Below, piece after piece: positions 23,306 through 36,126 of a stretch of DNA of 64,000 nucleotides; position 1 is the stretch's first letter, and the number at the start of each line of letters is the position of its first letter. Origin of the DNA: Paramecium octaurelia (Eukaryota > Ciliophora > Oligohymenophorea > Peniculida > Parameciidae); NCBI GenBank assembly GCA_905182995.1, contig CAJJDP010000044.1, forward strand, positions 257,060-321,059, in the 5' to 3' direction. Position numbers and translations under genes: made by a program. The notes below the pieces were generated by a model. It searched no databases, was not told the origin of the DNA, and worked only from the letters and a program-made list of their open reading frames with translations.

Positions 23306-26153
23306 TCATTAATCCTTTGGCTGATTTGTTAGAACTTCTTTGAATGAAAATGGCATAAATTTGATACCATCAGCCTTATAGAATTTACTTTAGAATTCCA
23401 CCCATTACAATCTTAGAGCATGTAAGAAACATTCCATAAGATCCATGCACATTAAAACTATCATATATAAATTTATATACCTCCAATAGTGCAATGTAGA
23501 AATATAGGCCATCCAATGACTAAGACAATTACATTTCCATCAACAATTCCTGCACCTATGCATTTCTCAAAAAACACTTTAGCCAATTATCCATGTGCTA
23601 AAGACAAGGCCCATAAACGCAAATATGATGCAGTATTACTAATAGAACCAAGAACGAATTCGATAGTTTCAATAATTTAATGTACAGCCAGTTCTCCAAT
23701 ATCAAATTCCTCATGTCCATGTCCATGATCTCCACCACTTTTTTCTGGTTATTTAGGTAATAATTGTTATGGTTAATCTGAATGTTGATCATCTTCTCCT
23801 GCTTATTCTTTGAGTCTCTGTTCTTCCAATTGTTTCCTTCTTAATTCCTTCTCCTTTTCCTTTTAGATTAATTACAATCTTAGTTCCTCTGCCAAAGCAC
23901 TTTAATTAATTGATTTTTAACTCTATAGCATAGGCAACAAAGCTTCCTTGCTTTCATCTTTAGGTTCAAGGGCTTTTGAAGGTTTCTTTTCATGTTTCTT
24001 CCCACTATAGTGTTGGATAACCTCGATAATTGGTTTTGGTAGAAGCATCCAAGGAATGCATAAGAATGACCAAAATAGAATAGATTATTAAAGAGATTCT
24101 TGAGACTCTAAGTCAAACAATGGTTTTCCTTCTGTGGAACCTCCTTGTAGAGGGATATTGATCATTGCATTGATGATTGATGGAGCCTTATCAGTTCTAC
24201 CTTCCCAACTCTATCCCCATTTCAACATGATCATTATTGCCATATAACCAAAAGTAATGCACATAAATATCATTTGTGGAAGGAATTCACAAATAAAAGA
24301 TAAGTAATCTTTGAAATATAGATTGTTGACTCCTTTTAAGAGAATACCAAAAATCATTTGAGAGACTCCATAAATGATTGCAAACTTCATCTTGAAAGAA
24401 TTGAAGAAGTTCAATTCATTGCTTGCTATATACCATTTAGGATCAAATCCAATAGGGTAAGTACATCCTTGAATATAAACAGTTTCTTCAGAATCAGGGA
24501 CATTTTCAAAGCAACTTCCAAAGATGTTCCAAGTCAAAGACATGAAGTCGTTATAAATAATACCACAGTAGAGTGCACACAAACCCATCAATAGGAATAA
24601 GTATCTGACCTAAACTAAACCAGCAAAATCGGGTAATTTTTTTAAAGTGTCTGCATTTTTGACTAAAAGGAATGCCAAAACAAACAGAACACCTCCATGA
24701 CCAATATCTCCAAACATAATACCAAACATGAAGGGGAAAAACATAACAGCAAACATTCCAGGGTTGACTTCCTTATATCTGGGGATTCCGTAAGTGTTAA
24801 CAATTTCTTGGAATACATTATTGAATTCATTTATCTTAAAGTAAGTGGGTGTAAGAACTTTCTCAGGTGGTTCTAATTCAATAATTTATCCAACTGAAAC
24901 GTTGCTTTAAGAGACACTCAATTGGTGTAACATGTGATGTAATTCAGCTTCTACATGTTTGGGTGCCCAAAAGAACCCTATATAAATTCTTTCTTTCTGA
25001 TAAAGGTAATTTAGATTGGTATATAGTGCTTTCTCTTTTACCATTAACAACTTACTCATTTCCAACAATGATATTTTCAATTATGGTTATATTTAAGCAT
25101 ATTCCAATAATAATTCCTTTATCTTACCAGTTGTCAATCTCAATAACTAAAAGTTAAATGGCATCATACATTGTCGCATTCATCCAAAGAACGATCCAAT
25201 TCTAATGTTTTTTAGACTAAGAGTTAAGGGTCATCTGGAAGTACGAATTTGGCACAATTAAATGAATCACAAATTTTGTTGAGTTTGGCTCTCAAAAAAT
25301 CTTATCCTCCTCCTGTATACACAATCAGAAACACTGTTCTTTGCTTTTCCAAATTTTTAGCAGCTGACTTATCCGAATCCAAGTTCCCTGATTCTAATGA
25401 GGCATCAATTCTTGAATATTCTATATCAGACAACACAATCCATGCATTTCCTTTGGAAGCTCTGAACACCATTCTTTTAAAACGATTGGCTTCCAATCTG
25501 TCAACCACTCCCACCAAATAATTTAGATTGTAAACTATTGTCATTATAACATACAATTTATACGTGGTTGTGCTACTTTTTGTTGATCTGGCACACCACC
25601 TATCTGTGGATTTATAGCCACATTCCTACCTTTCGTGTAATAGGTTGGACCCAATACTTCCTTTGATTTTATCAAAACTGCCTTGTGTTCAAACAAAGTG
25701 TTTTTACGAACAGAGATTTGCTCCAAATTCTGAATCTGCTCAATCAATTAAGCTTTGAGATAAGACCAATTATTACAATATTTTTCATCCAAAGTACTCT
25801 CAATTAGATCAAACCATTTATCTTCACTTTAGTTTATATCCTTAGTATATTAAGACATTTTTTCTAAGAATTATTAATAATCAGAGCATTTCAGATTCTT
25901 TATTTTGTACTTCAACATCTCAACTTCCAATACATTTAACTTACTAATAACTTCATCTGCCCTTCGGATGTATTGATAAAAAGGGCGATTCACATGGGGC
26001 TCATCTGGTGACATATCCACCACTTAGACCTTAAATATAGATTCCATTCCCTACCATACTCAATTTTCCCATCTCATTGAACACATTCCATGCACTTTCC
26101 TTAGGTACTATTACCTAATAATATGCCATCGTCTCTGATCTAAAGAAACTCAT
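23306..26153 (-). CDS. V-type ATPase subunit a (V0, ~100 kDa)
   Basis: The N-terminal cytosolic half ('SPDEPHVNRPFYQYIRRADE', 'IGGVPDQQKV') and a C-terminal membrane half are clear. Diagnostic pieces are 'FGDIGHGGVLFVLAFLLV', 'LYCGIIYNDFMSLTWNIFGS' and the end 'FLHALRLQWVEFQSKFYKA', which contains the Arg of the proton half-channel ('LRL-x-WVEF'). Subunit a forms the half-channels of the proton pump and directs pump location. Several introns interrupt it, for example a 25-nt one near the start and one before the last helix. Paramecium is known to have an unusually large family of a-subunits; this is one member. It is divergent from ABCE1. Confidence 0.95.
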
Positions 26154-26863
26154 TAATAAGATATAAATAATATTTATGTTAATTTAAGAAGCATTAATAA
26201 ATTATTTAAAAAACAGAACCATATCAATCTTATTATTTAATTGACCCTCCCACTCCAATTTTATAACTTCAGATTCACTTCTATATAACTGAATATCATA
26301 TAATTATAAACAATCTTAAGAAAATTAACATTCTTAATTAATTTCCTATGTAATTATTTCCCACCAATTTCAATTAGTCATTCCGATTATTTTTCATCTT
26401 CCCCGAAAATTTCCGTTACTTTTGTTATTTCTGAATGAACTTCAAGACCCCTAATTCAACCACAATGGAAGCATTATTCTTTAAAAATACATTAATAAAT
26501 TAGAACACCTTAGAAAGCAGAAAACACTTAAAATTCAAATTTCTTTGATAAGATGCTAAATAACCAACTTAATTGGTAACACAATTGAAGGTTTCCCTTA
26601 AAAGAATTATGAAATCAAAGATGATACAAAATAATAACATTCTTTAAAGTTTTTTTGAAGATGTTGTATATTTTAAGATAAGTTTCAAGGTTTCTTTTTT
26701 TTGATTGATAATATATTATTAAACTCAAAGGAAAAAGTGATATAAAACGATAATAACTTATAGACAGTTTGGATGAAAATGGTGAAGAAATCAATATTTA
26801 CCAATCTGAAATAAAGAATAATAATTAATAAAGAAAATATAAATTAATTAAAGAATTTAATTA
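26154..26863. promoter_or_regulatory. Divergent upstream region of V-ATPase a and ABCE1 (left copy)
   Basis: 710 bp of AT-rich sequence between two start codons facing away from each other. The part from 26561 on is repeated at 27946 because of the N-joined duplication. A 29-codon frame starts at 26466 but is not convincing. No named promoter element is visible. Confidence 0.4.
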
Positions 26864-29329
26864 ATGGAGGAATCCAAGTTAAGAATTGCCATCATCAATA
26901 AAGACAGATGTAAACCGTAGCGTTGTGCTTTGGAATGCAAGAAGAATTGCCCTATTAATAAGAGTGAGAAATTGTGTATAGAGGTTACAAAGTAAAGCAA
27001 AACATGCACAATAAATGAATCATTATGCATTGGATGTGCCATTTGTGTAAAGAAATGCCCATTCAAAGCAATCATGATTATCAATTTACCCAAAGATTTA
27101 TCTAAAGAATTGACTCATTAATACGGAGCTAACTCATTCAAATTGCATAGATTGCCAACACCTCGACCAGGATAAGTTTTAGGATTAGTTGGAACCAATG
27201 GTATTGGAAAGTCAACTGCATTGTAAATTCTAAGTGGAAAAGTGCAACCTAACTTGGGTTTATATAAAGAGCCACCTACAGCCGAATAGATCTTAAAGTA
27301 TTTTAGGGGTAGTGAATTACAGAGCTATTTGCAAAAAGTATTTGAGGGTAAGGTCAAGGCTGTAATTAAACCATAATATGTGGATTCTATTGGTAAAGCA
27401 GTCAAAGGGAAAGTTGGAGATGTCATTAAGAATAAGGATAAATTGAATAGAGCAGATTAATTGTTAAAGGATTTAGAATTGAATCATTTATTGGATAGAG
27501 AAATCAGTATGTTGTCAGGAGGTGAATTGTAAAGATTTGCAATTTTGATGGCTTGTATTTCAGAAAGTGATTGTTTAATGCTTGATGAACCAACATCTTA
27601 TTTAGATATCAAATAAAGAGTGGTTGCATCTAGAATAATTAGAAACCAAGTGAGAGATAACAACTATCTCATTGTTGTTGAACATGATCTATCCATTTTA
27701 GATTATCTATCAGACTTTATTTGTTGTCTTTATGGTGAATAAACAGCTTATGGTATAGTGACAATGCCTTTTTCAGTAAGAGAAGGTATCAATATATTCT
27801 TGGCTGGATTTGTACCAACTGAAAATATGAGATTCAGAGACTACGAATTAAATTTCAAGATCTCAGATAATTTAGATATGTTGGAGAATCAGAAACAAAA
27901 GAAAAACTATCAATATCCTGACATGAAGAAGGTGTAAGGAGAATNTAACCAACTTAATTGGTAACACAATTGAAGGTTTCCCTTAAAAGAATTATGAAAT
28001 CAAAGATGATACAAAATAATAACATTCTTTAAAGTTTTTTTGAAGATGTTGTATATTTTAAGATAAGTTTCAAGGTTTCTTTTTTTTGATTGATAATATA
28101 TTATTAAACTCAAAGGAAAAAGTGATATAAAACGATAATAACTTATAGACAGTTTGGATGAAAATGGTGAAGAAATCAATATTTACCAATCTGAAATAAA
28201 GAATAATAATTAATAAAGAAAATATAAATTAATTAAAGAATTTAATTAATGGAGGAATCCAAGTTAAGAATTGCCATCATCAATAAAGACAGATGTAAAC
28301 CGTAGCGTTGTGCTTTGGAATGCAAGAAGAATTGCCCTATTAATAAGAGTGAGAAATTGTGTATAGAGGTTACAAAGTAAAGCAAAACATGCACAATAAA
28401 TGAATCATTATGCATTGGATGTGCCATTTGTGTAAAGAAATGCCCATTCAAAGCAATCATGATTATCAATTTACCCAAAGATTTATCTAAAGAATTGACT
28501 CATTAATACGGAGCTAACTCATTCAAATTGCATAGATTGCCAACACCTCGACCAGGATAAGTTTTAGGATTAGTTGGAACCAATGGTATTGGAAAGTCAA
28601 CTGCATTGTAAATTCTAAGTGGAAAAGTGCAACCTAACTTGGGTTTATATAAAGAGCCACCTACAGCCGAATAGATCTTAAAGTATTTTAGGGGTAGTGA
28701 ATTACAGAGCTATTTGCAAAAAGTATTTGAGGGTAAGGTCAAGGCTGTAATTAAACCATAATATGTGGATTCTATTGGTAAAGCAGTCAAAGGGAAAGTT
28801 GGAGATGTCATTAAGAATAAGGATAAATTGAATAGAGCAGATTAATTGTTAAAGGATTTAGAATTGAATCATTTATTGGATAGAGAAATCAGTATGTTGT
28901 CAGGAGGTGAATTGTAAAGATTTGCAATTTTGATGGCTTGTATTTCAGAAAGTGATTGTTTAATGCTTGATGAACCAACATCTTATTTAGATATCAAATA
29001 AAGAGTGGTTGCATCTAGAATAATTAGAAATCAAGTGAGAGATAACAACTATCTCATTGTTGTTGAACATGATCTATCCATTTTAGATTATCTATCAGAC
29101 TTTATTTGTTGTCTTTATGGTGAATAAACAGCTTATGGTATAGTGACAATGCCTTTTTCAGTAAGAGAAGGTATCAATATATTCTTGGCTGGATTTGTAC
29201 CAACTGAAAATATGAGATTCAGAGACTACGAATTAAATTTCAAGATCTCAGATAATTTAGATATGTTGGAGAATCAGAAACAAAAGAAAAACTATCAATA
29301 TCCTGACATGAAGAAGGTGTAAGGAGAAT
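26561..29329. repeat. Direct 1,384-bp duplication joined at a single N (ABCE1 region)
   Basis: Bases 26561-27944 recur as 27946-29329, offset 1,385, separated by one ambiguous base at 27945. I noticed a single difference, C at 27646 against T at 29031, which is synonymous. The left copy breaks off inside ABCE1 exactly at the N. This is the pattern of two overlapping contigs joined without merging, so the duplication is most likely an assembly artefact. Confidence 0.9.
26864..27944 (+). CDS. ABCE1: ABCE1, truncated left copy (probable assembly duplicate)
   Basis: Identical to the first 360 codons of the complete gene at 28249 except for one synonymous base, and cut at the N at 27945. It contains the iron-sulfur N-terminus and the first ATPase domain only. 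The frame is open up to the break, so this is not a decayed gene; the most economical reading is the end of one contig repeating the start of the next. Confidence 0.85.
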
Positions 29330-30097
29330 TTTCATTGTAAATCAAAGCAGGAGGTTTCAATAATTCAGAAATTGTTGTCTTATTGGGAGAAAATGGAACT
29401 GGAAAAACTACATTCATCAAGATGTTGGCAGGAAAGGACAAAGATGCAGTTGATGTCCCCAGATTGAGTGTCAGTTACAAACCATAAATGATTGCACCAA
29501 CATTCGATGGAACTGTTTAAGAGTTATTTAGATCTAAATTACAGGATAGTCATAGAAACCCTTAATTCCAAACTGATGTATATAAGCCATTGAGAATTGA
29601 AGACTTGGAAGATAATGAGGTTAAGAAATTGTCAGGAGGTGAATTGCAAAGAGTTGCTTTGATTCTTGCATTAGGTAAACCAGCTGAGGTTTATTTATTG
29701 GATGAACCCTCAGCCTATTTAGATGCAGAATAGAGAGTTGCCACATCTAAGTTAATTAAGAGATATATTATGAATACTAAAAGAGCAGGATTCGTTGTTG
29801 AACATGATTTCATTATGGCTACCTATTTGGCAGATAAGTAATACATTTATTCTATATCTCAAGAGTCGTAGTCTATGATGGTGTTCCAGGCAAAGCATGT
29901 GTTGCTAATGCACCTGAAGATTTATTGACAGGAATGAACAAGTTCTTGAATGTGCTTAATATTACATTTAGAAGAGGTATACTCACTCTTATTAATGTTT
30001 AGATCCAACCAACTTTAGACCAAGAATCAATAAAATGGATTCTATTTTGGATAGAGAGTAGAAACAAAGTGGTAACTATTTCTGTTTAGATGAATGA
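28249..30097 (+). CDS. ABCE1: ABCE1/Rli1, ribosome-recycling ABC ATPase
   Basis: 598 residues, the usual size, with introns at 29838-29863 and 29977-30002. The N-terminus has two 4Fe-4S clusters (C-x4-C-x3-C-x3-C in '[15 protein letters not shown]', then '[12 protein letters not shown]'). ATPase domain 1: '[11 protein letters not shown]', signature 'LSGGELQRF', '[10 protein letters not shown]'. Domain 2: '[10 protein letters not shown]', 'LSGGELQRV', '[10 protein letters not shown]'. The ending '[18 protein letters not shown]' and 'SGNYFCLDE' fits the family. ABCE1 splits ribosomes after termination. In a ciliate with reassigned stop codons it must work downstream of an eRF1 that reads only TGA. 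Confidence 0.97.
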
Positions 30098-30139
30098 AAA
30101 TTCTTATTAAATTTACATAAATTATAAGTATATATTAAT

Positions 30140-31124
30140 ATGTAAGTTGGACTCAACAAGTTTGGATTTTCTTTTGATAAAAAAATTGGGAGTGGTTCTT
30201 TTGGATAAATCTTTTTAGGTACAACTTATTGAATAATCATTAAGGAACAAACAAATAAAATGGATAGGATGTTGCTATTAAATTAGTATGACAATTTTTA
30301 TACATCTAGGAAGCTATCGCCAATAAACATCCATAACTAATCTTCGAGGGCAAGATCTACAAAGTATTGCAAGGAGGAAGTATGTTGATTAAATATATAT
30401 GAAGTGGGGATTCCATAATCTTATTGGGTTGGAAGTGAAGGAGAATACAATATACTAGTGATGGAACTACTTGGTCCCAACTTAGAAGATCTGTTTAATT
30501 AGTGCAAAAGGCACTTTTCATTAAAAACAGTTTTAATGATTGCCTAATAAATGCTTTCACGAATTGAATTTATTCATAGCAAAAATCTAATTCATAGAGA
30601 TATCAAACCTGACAATTTCCTAATTGGATTAAACTAAAAGAATGATTTAATTTATATCATTGACTTTGGACTTTCTAAGAAATATCGAGATTAGAGGACT
30701 AGTATTTATATTTTGTAATGTTTTAGATCTCCATATACCCTATAGAGAAGGTAAAAGTTTGACAGGAACAGCTAGATATGCAAGTGTGAATACACATTTA
30801 GGAGTTGAACAGAGTAGAAGAGATGATTTAGAAGCTATTGGATATGTTCTAGTTTATTTCATAAACGGTTAATTACCTTGGTAAGGTTTAAAAACAGATA
30901 ATAAGAAAGATAAGTATGAAAAAATTGCTGAATCTAAAATTGCTACATCAATCGAAAAATTATGTGATGGATTACCTGAAGAGTTTTCCATTTATTTTAA
31001 TTATTGTAAAAGCTTAAAATTCGAAGAGAGACCTGATTATGTTTGGTTAAAGAAATTATTTAAAGATCTTTATACAAGAATGAAATATCCAAACGATAAC
31101 GTTTTTGATTGGACTAAATTATGA
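30140..31124 (+). CDS. Casein kinase 1 family Ser/Thr kinase (active)
   Basis: 294 residues after four introns (30219-30244, 30286-30309, 30380-30404, 30702-30726). CK1 hallmarks: 'IGSGSFGQIFLG', the lysine in 'VAIKLEAIA', '[10 protein letters not shown]', catalytic loop '[10 protein letters not shown]', '[10 protein letters not shown]', and '[20 protein letters not shown]' in place of the usual APE motif. All catalytic residues are present. It is a bare kinase domain without the long regulatory tail of CK1 delta/epsilon. It starts about 40 bp after ABCE1 and converges on taxilin. Useful as an active comparison for the CK1-like pseudokinase at the right edge. Confidence 0.93.
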
Positions 31125-31322
31125 TTATTCAATTTATTTATTAGAGTTATTTCAAGGTTGAAATATTTATTTATTATCAAAAAATCTACTTTAATATAAT
31201 GAACTCTTTAGATGTATTTTTTAATAATAAAAAGATAAATATATTATCGTAATTATTAAGGTTTGCGATGATCACTGGTGCTTAAATAATTATATTATAA
31301 TTAATTTTCCATTAAATATAAC

Positions 31323-32449
31323 TCATAATAATCCACTTTGTAATGTTGATTTCAATGTTAATAATGAATTTATTTACTCTTATTTTTGTTTATATTAAAC
31401 TTATAGTTTTTAATACTAAAACTTAGACTAATTGATTACCTCTTTCGCTTATTCTACAATGTAAATGTCAGACTTTTCGCACTTTCTTTAACAAGCTTAG
31501 GATTTCTAATCTAAACTTCTGCATTATTGTGCAAGCTAAAGATAAAATGGGAAAGTACTTTTTCTGTTTCGTTTTTATATAAACCAAATTATTGATTTGT
31601 TTTCTCAAGAACTTATTAGAATTCCTCTGCTTTTTAGAGATGTGGATTCAAATGAGCATCTACTAATGCTTCTTCTTCTTTTATTTTTTATAATAGATCC
31701 TCTGAATTATCGGTTGTTCCCAGAGATTAGCTTATGTTATTGATTTATTCAAATATTTTGGTTTCTCTTTCTTTTCTTTATGAATCTTTAAAATAAGTAT
31801 TATTTAATATTACCTAATTTATTCAATTCTTCATCAAAGATTTTATCTCTTTTTTCAACATGTTCTTAAATTTCTTTCATTTTTTCTTTCAAAGCTTCAT
31901 TCTCAGCTTAACTTTTATGTTTGGCATTAGAAACCTCTTCCATTTTGGTGGAGATGTCTTTGATCTCTTATTGGAATCCTTCAACTAATTCTGTTTTCTT
32001 TTATTTTTCTTCTTCGACTACTTTGCTGTATTTTTCTTAATATTCGTTTAATTGATTGGTTTGAGTATTCCTGAAGGCCTCTAAGGTTTTAATTTAATTC
32101 TTTAATTTTGAATTTTCATTAAACACTTTTTTATTAGAATTAAAAATATACCCTTTTCTTTTTCTTAAGAAGCTATCTCAAATTTCTTCGCAGAGAGTAA
32201 TGCGTCTTTATTTGCTGTTTTACTTTCATTAATGATTTTTTTTAATTTATTAATCAAAGCTGTCTTGTCCTCCAAGCTATCGAGTTGACTCTTAGAAATT
32301 TTAGATTGTCTGGCAATTTTTTTGAATTCATCATCCCCTTTGAATCGTTGATGGAATTCTTCTAAGTTTTACTCTACAATAACTTATATCATTTTACATG
32401 TATACAATCCTTTGATTTGAGCAAAGAGATCAAAAACTGTGGGATTCAT
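31323..32449 (-). CDS. Taxilin-family coiled-coil protein
   Basis: 349 residues after three introns (26, 28 and 23 nt). Almost entirely coiled coil. 'VEGFQQEIKDISTKMEEVSN', 'EKMKEIQEHVEKRDKIFDEE' and 'AEEFQQVLEKTNQQFGLYKN' match the conserved taxilin core, which has the typical 'QF-x-EFQ-x-TL-x-KSN-x-LF' segment. 'CRSLDQKSQACQRKCEK' follows as in the family's C-terminal part. Taxilins bind syntaxins and act in vesicle traffic and at centrosomes. The N-terminus is shorter than in mammalian taxilins. Other coiled-coil families are possible but less likely. Confidence 0.65.
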
Positions 32450-32680
32450 ATATATAATTTTTGAAATTTTTATTATCCAAAATTAAACAAAAAATTCAAA
32501 AACAAAAATTATATATATACTTTAATCAGAACTGGCGAAGATTGTCGACATCTTAATTTACGAAGTCGGAATACTTGATCATCATATATACTATAAATTT
32601 GTGATTTCCTTTTTATAGAATTAAGAATTCAATACCCAGATTGTGGGTTTTAATTAATTTAAAATAAACTCAACTCAACA

Positions 32681-33441
32681 ATGGTATTCTATGTCTCTCA
32701 TTATAGTAAATTGGCGATGATCAATTAGACGTCCAACACTCCATCCCAGACCTCGACAACGTGAACATCAAACTAGGAGACGACGAAAAGAAAGTTAATC
32801 AAATCTCCTCCAATACCGTCTCCCAAGTTCAATAACCTCCATCACATGTTGCCATACCCATTTAACCACTCCCTCCTAAAACAGCAGATCCCTCATTTCT
32901 TTCATAGTTGTTTCATTGTCTATTTAAGGGCCTCGCCATCTTCGTGTAAGATAAGCTTTAAAATTAGGTTCTTCATTCCAGAAGGCTTATTAAATCTTAC
33001 CTATTGTTTTATAATTGTCGTGATTTTGTCAGCAATTGATTTTTGGACAGTCAAGAACATCACAGGAAGGTAGCTCTCAAAATTATGTTAGAAAACTGGT
33101 TGGTTTAAGATGGTGGTCAGAAGTAAAAGAAGATGGATCTGAAGAATGGATCTATGAGTGTTAAGTAGCCAATTTTATTCCAAATCCATTCAATTCAAAT
33201 ATCTTTTGGTTTGCCTAATTCGGAGTAGTCCTAACATGGGGAATTTTAATCTTATTAGATTTGATCGGATTAAGATGGTTTAATGTAAAATTTAAAATTA
33301 AAATAGGCTGTCTTAGCTATGACAGCATTTTGTTTGACTGGAATCAACTTTGTAGGATTCTATAAGTGCAGAGGAGAACATCAAAAGAAAGCTAAGGAAT
33401 ACATGACTAAAATAGGTTTGAAGGCTATTTAACAATGGTGA
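32681..33441 (+). CDS. TVP23 (FAM18)-like Golgi membrane protein
   Basis: 223 residues after four introns of 22-23 nt. The first intron (32684-32706) begins directly after the ATG, so exon 1 is the start codon alone. After a polar N-terminus, the conserved core is clear: '[20 protein letters not shown]' then '[17 protein letters not shown]', '[12 protein letters not shown]', and helices ending '[16 protein letters not shown]'. Four membrane helices are expected. TVP23 proteins sit in the trans-Golgi with YIP-family proteins and act in vesicle traffic. Confidence rests on the nearly unbroken 'DFW-VKN-GR-LVGLRWW' block. Confidence 0.9.
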
Positions 33442-33897
33442 AATTATAATTATAATAACTGAATACTTTTCATTCAAGTATTTGTTATATCTGTTAAATT
33501 AAATTCAAAAAATATTGATATATTTCTGTAGTAAGTATTTATCTTAGATCTTACAATTGTATTTTATTCATTAATTCCCTTAATTGTTCAATATTTATTT
33601 TATTCTATTTTAAATCAATTTATAACCTAATTCTATTTGATAACAATTCATAATTTGTTAAATCGTAAAGTTATATGGTATTTATCATTTATTTCTCTGC
33701 TTTGTTTAAGTTTCAGGTTATTGTTATAATTAATAAATCTATATTCTATGAGTTTTTATAATTCTCTCTATTTTCTAGATTTTTAGATTTAATTTAAATA
33801 CAAAAAAGAATATAGATTTATTATATTTATAAATGTAATAGAATATAAACTAATAAGTAATTTTATAATTTAATTGATGATATTAAATCTTCAAATA
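33442..33897. other. Convergent intergenic stretch, no gene seen
   Basis: 456 AT-rich bp between the TVP23 stop and the calpain-like gene stop on the other strand. Both strands were read with TGA as the only stop and nothing protein-like was found. It should contain both 3' ends; no defined terminator can be named. Confidence 0.5.
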
Positions 33898-35995
33898 TCA
33901 TTTGTAATGGGAATAAATACATTGAATTTTGTGTGAGTATGGCTTTTTATGATCTAAGATGTCTAAATATATGAAGAGATGAGCATATGAATCCAATTAG
34001 AAATAAACTTAGTTTCCTTGTCTAAGAGATGGAGTACAATTAATAGTTAAATTATCTAAAATAAATGTTAGTTTCTCCTCATATGTGTTTTGAGTATTAT
34101 TTAAATATAGGATTATGACACCTTTGAAAATAGTGATCATTTATACCTTCTTAATGTTGATAAATATACATCTAAACATCAATTGGATTATTATTCCACA
34201 TTCTTGTGGCTTGCTTAGCATTCTCCTTCATATAAGTGATTAATTCTAAGGAAGGATTATTTGTGATGCTTTCAAAAATAGATTATCTGTTGTTAACCTT
34301 ACTCAAATTCATAGACTGAGTCATTAATGTTTTTTTAGTTGAATGCACAAGGGACTTGATATTACATGAGTATTGGAAGATAGGCTAATCCTCATTAAAA
34401 ATTACAAAGGGATCATAAACATACAATTTGAGATATTCATTATGAGGGGGAACAATTACATTGAATTTATTTTGTGTCTTCATTGTTTCGAAGTCAATAA
34501 TATTTTCACATTTATCAAATACTACTTCCTCCTCTATTTTTGTAGTCCCCATATTGTTATAGTAAAAGTATAACATCCCTAGATTCATTTAAGTAGTAAC
34601 TTATATTTCAGGTTATTCCAATTATTCATATGTCCTCGTATTTTCCTCATTTACATTAGCCATAGCTAAGCTGGCCAACATTAATTTACTTGATTCAAGG
34701 ATTTCTGTTGTATTTGCTATCAGATTATCTGGAACTGAAGATCCAAAAAATTAAACAAACAATCTTTATTGTTCCTAATGTAATTTTGGATTATTCTCTA
34801 TCTGATTATAAAAATAGCCTTAACAAAAGAGTGTATATTATCCTTAACCTAATGATTAAATTTCCAAAGAGATATTTTATTTTATGTTGTAATCTCCAGT
34901 TTAAAATTCAAATTTATCATCATTCTTCTTGGAAATCAAAATTCGAATTAACCCATACTTAATTGGAGATACCAATTAATTAGAATTGAAATTTTAATCT
35001 CTTTAGCAAATTGAAATGTAAAGATGACAATCTTAAACTATATCAAAATCATAACAATATGTATTTTCTACATATTACTAGAATTCCCTCTTTTATTCTA
35101 CGATCAATTCTTTAGAACTCCATTAATAATTAGGATGATGTTGGATTATACATAATTCTGGAAATATCTCTGAAAATTGCTTGAATGTTAAAAAAAATAC
35201 GCATTTATCATTTTAGATTAACTATTCTAAATAAATTAAGATTTATTACATCCTGAAATGACTGAATTTCTATTTGCCGCTCTCATCTAAATCAATTCCT
35301 ATTCTTTGATATTCCCTTTAACAATTGCTTGAATCACATAACCACACTCCAAACCGTTTTGCTTTTGAACAGCAAACAATAAAGAATGATTTTACATTTG
35401 TGATATGATAACATTTTTCAAATTACTAATATCATCTGTACTTATCTTCATTATGGGCTATCCAATTAGCATCTAATTTTAAATAAAAAATTACAAACAT
35501 GAACGCTTCTATTGATTCCTCTATTAATCTATTCAAAATATCATAATTCTTTCCCAATACCTTTACAATCGCTTTCTCTATAATAATTGGCCATTCGCAT
35601 TCACTTTCTAAAGTGGCTAGCTTCTAGATATTCCCAGTTAAATAAGATGGTATTTTTTCATCAATTTTAATTAAATGCCATTCTCCTTACAAATTTAGCC
35701 AAACTCCATAAAGAGAGTTTAAATTTAGATAAATATTCTTGACAAATTGAATATCCTTCTAAAGAATATTAAATGCATTGATGAGAGAATTATCTTGATA
35801 ATATTAAGACCTTTTGAATTCAGAACATGGTTAAATATTCTTGTTTAATCCAAAAGACCCTATTCTCAAGTATTGAATTTGACTGTTTTAATCAGTGTAA
35901 TCAAACTCGCTATCAATAAATGTTTATCTCTCATTTCCTATTTGATTAAATTTATAATAATCCTCCTTGTATTTATTGGGTAATCGTTGCAACAT
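33898..35995 (-). CDS. Calpain-like protein lacking the catalytic triad (pseudocalpain)
   Basis: 675 residues after introns of 22, 23 and 25 nt. The calpain protease fold is traceable: 'FIDSEFDY', then 'LYGVWLNLQGEWHLIKIDEK' and 'CEWPIIIEKAIVKVLGKNYD', followed by a 'G-P-x-K-I'-like turn. The three catalytic sites are all changed: the 'GDCW' region reads 'QDNSL' (about 35781-35810), the 'GHAY' histidine region reads 'GYVI' (about 35326-35360), and the 'RNPWG' asparagine region reads 'RAANR' (about 35266-35287). The remaining 400 residues resemble the beta-rich C-terminal domains. Calpains cleave proteins in a calcium-dependent way; this one should not. The frame is fully intact. Confidence 0.7.
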
Positions 35996-36103
35996 TTAAT
36001 TAATATTATTATTAATAATAAAAATTGAATTTGAGATGACACTCTTAGGACTCCTTCAGAGACTATATTGTCAATAATTTGTTAGTTACTTGTCTGATCT
36101 ATT

Positions 36104-36125
36104 CAAATATATATATATATATATA
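36104..36125. repeat. Short AT dinucleotide tract
   Basis: About 20 bp of alternating A and T lie between the start of the calpain-like gene and the end of the next minus-strand gene. It is a simple repeat with no sign of function. Confidence 0.6.
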
Positions 36126-36126
36126 A

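Noticed and set aside
26857-27093. Minus-strand frame of 78 codons, repeated at 28242-28478
   Set aside because: It is antisense to the iron-sulfur region of ABCE1, whose identity is certain. It repeats only because the block is duplicated.
26561-29329. True tandem duplication of ABCE1
   Set aside because: Near-identity, a break exactly at an N and the same pattern at 54372 favour unmerged contig ends.
30660-30872. 70-codon frame as a separate protein
   Set aside because: It is an internal piece of the CK1 kinase that reads through an intron at 30702-30726.
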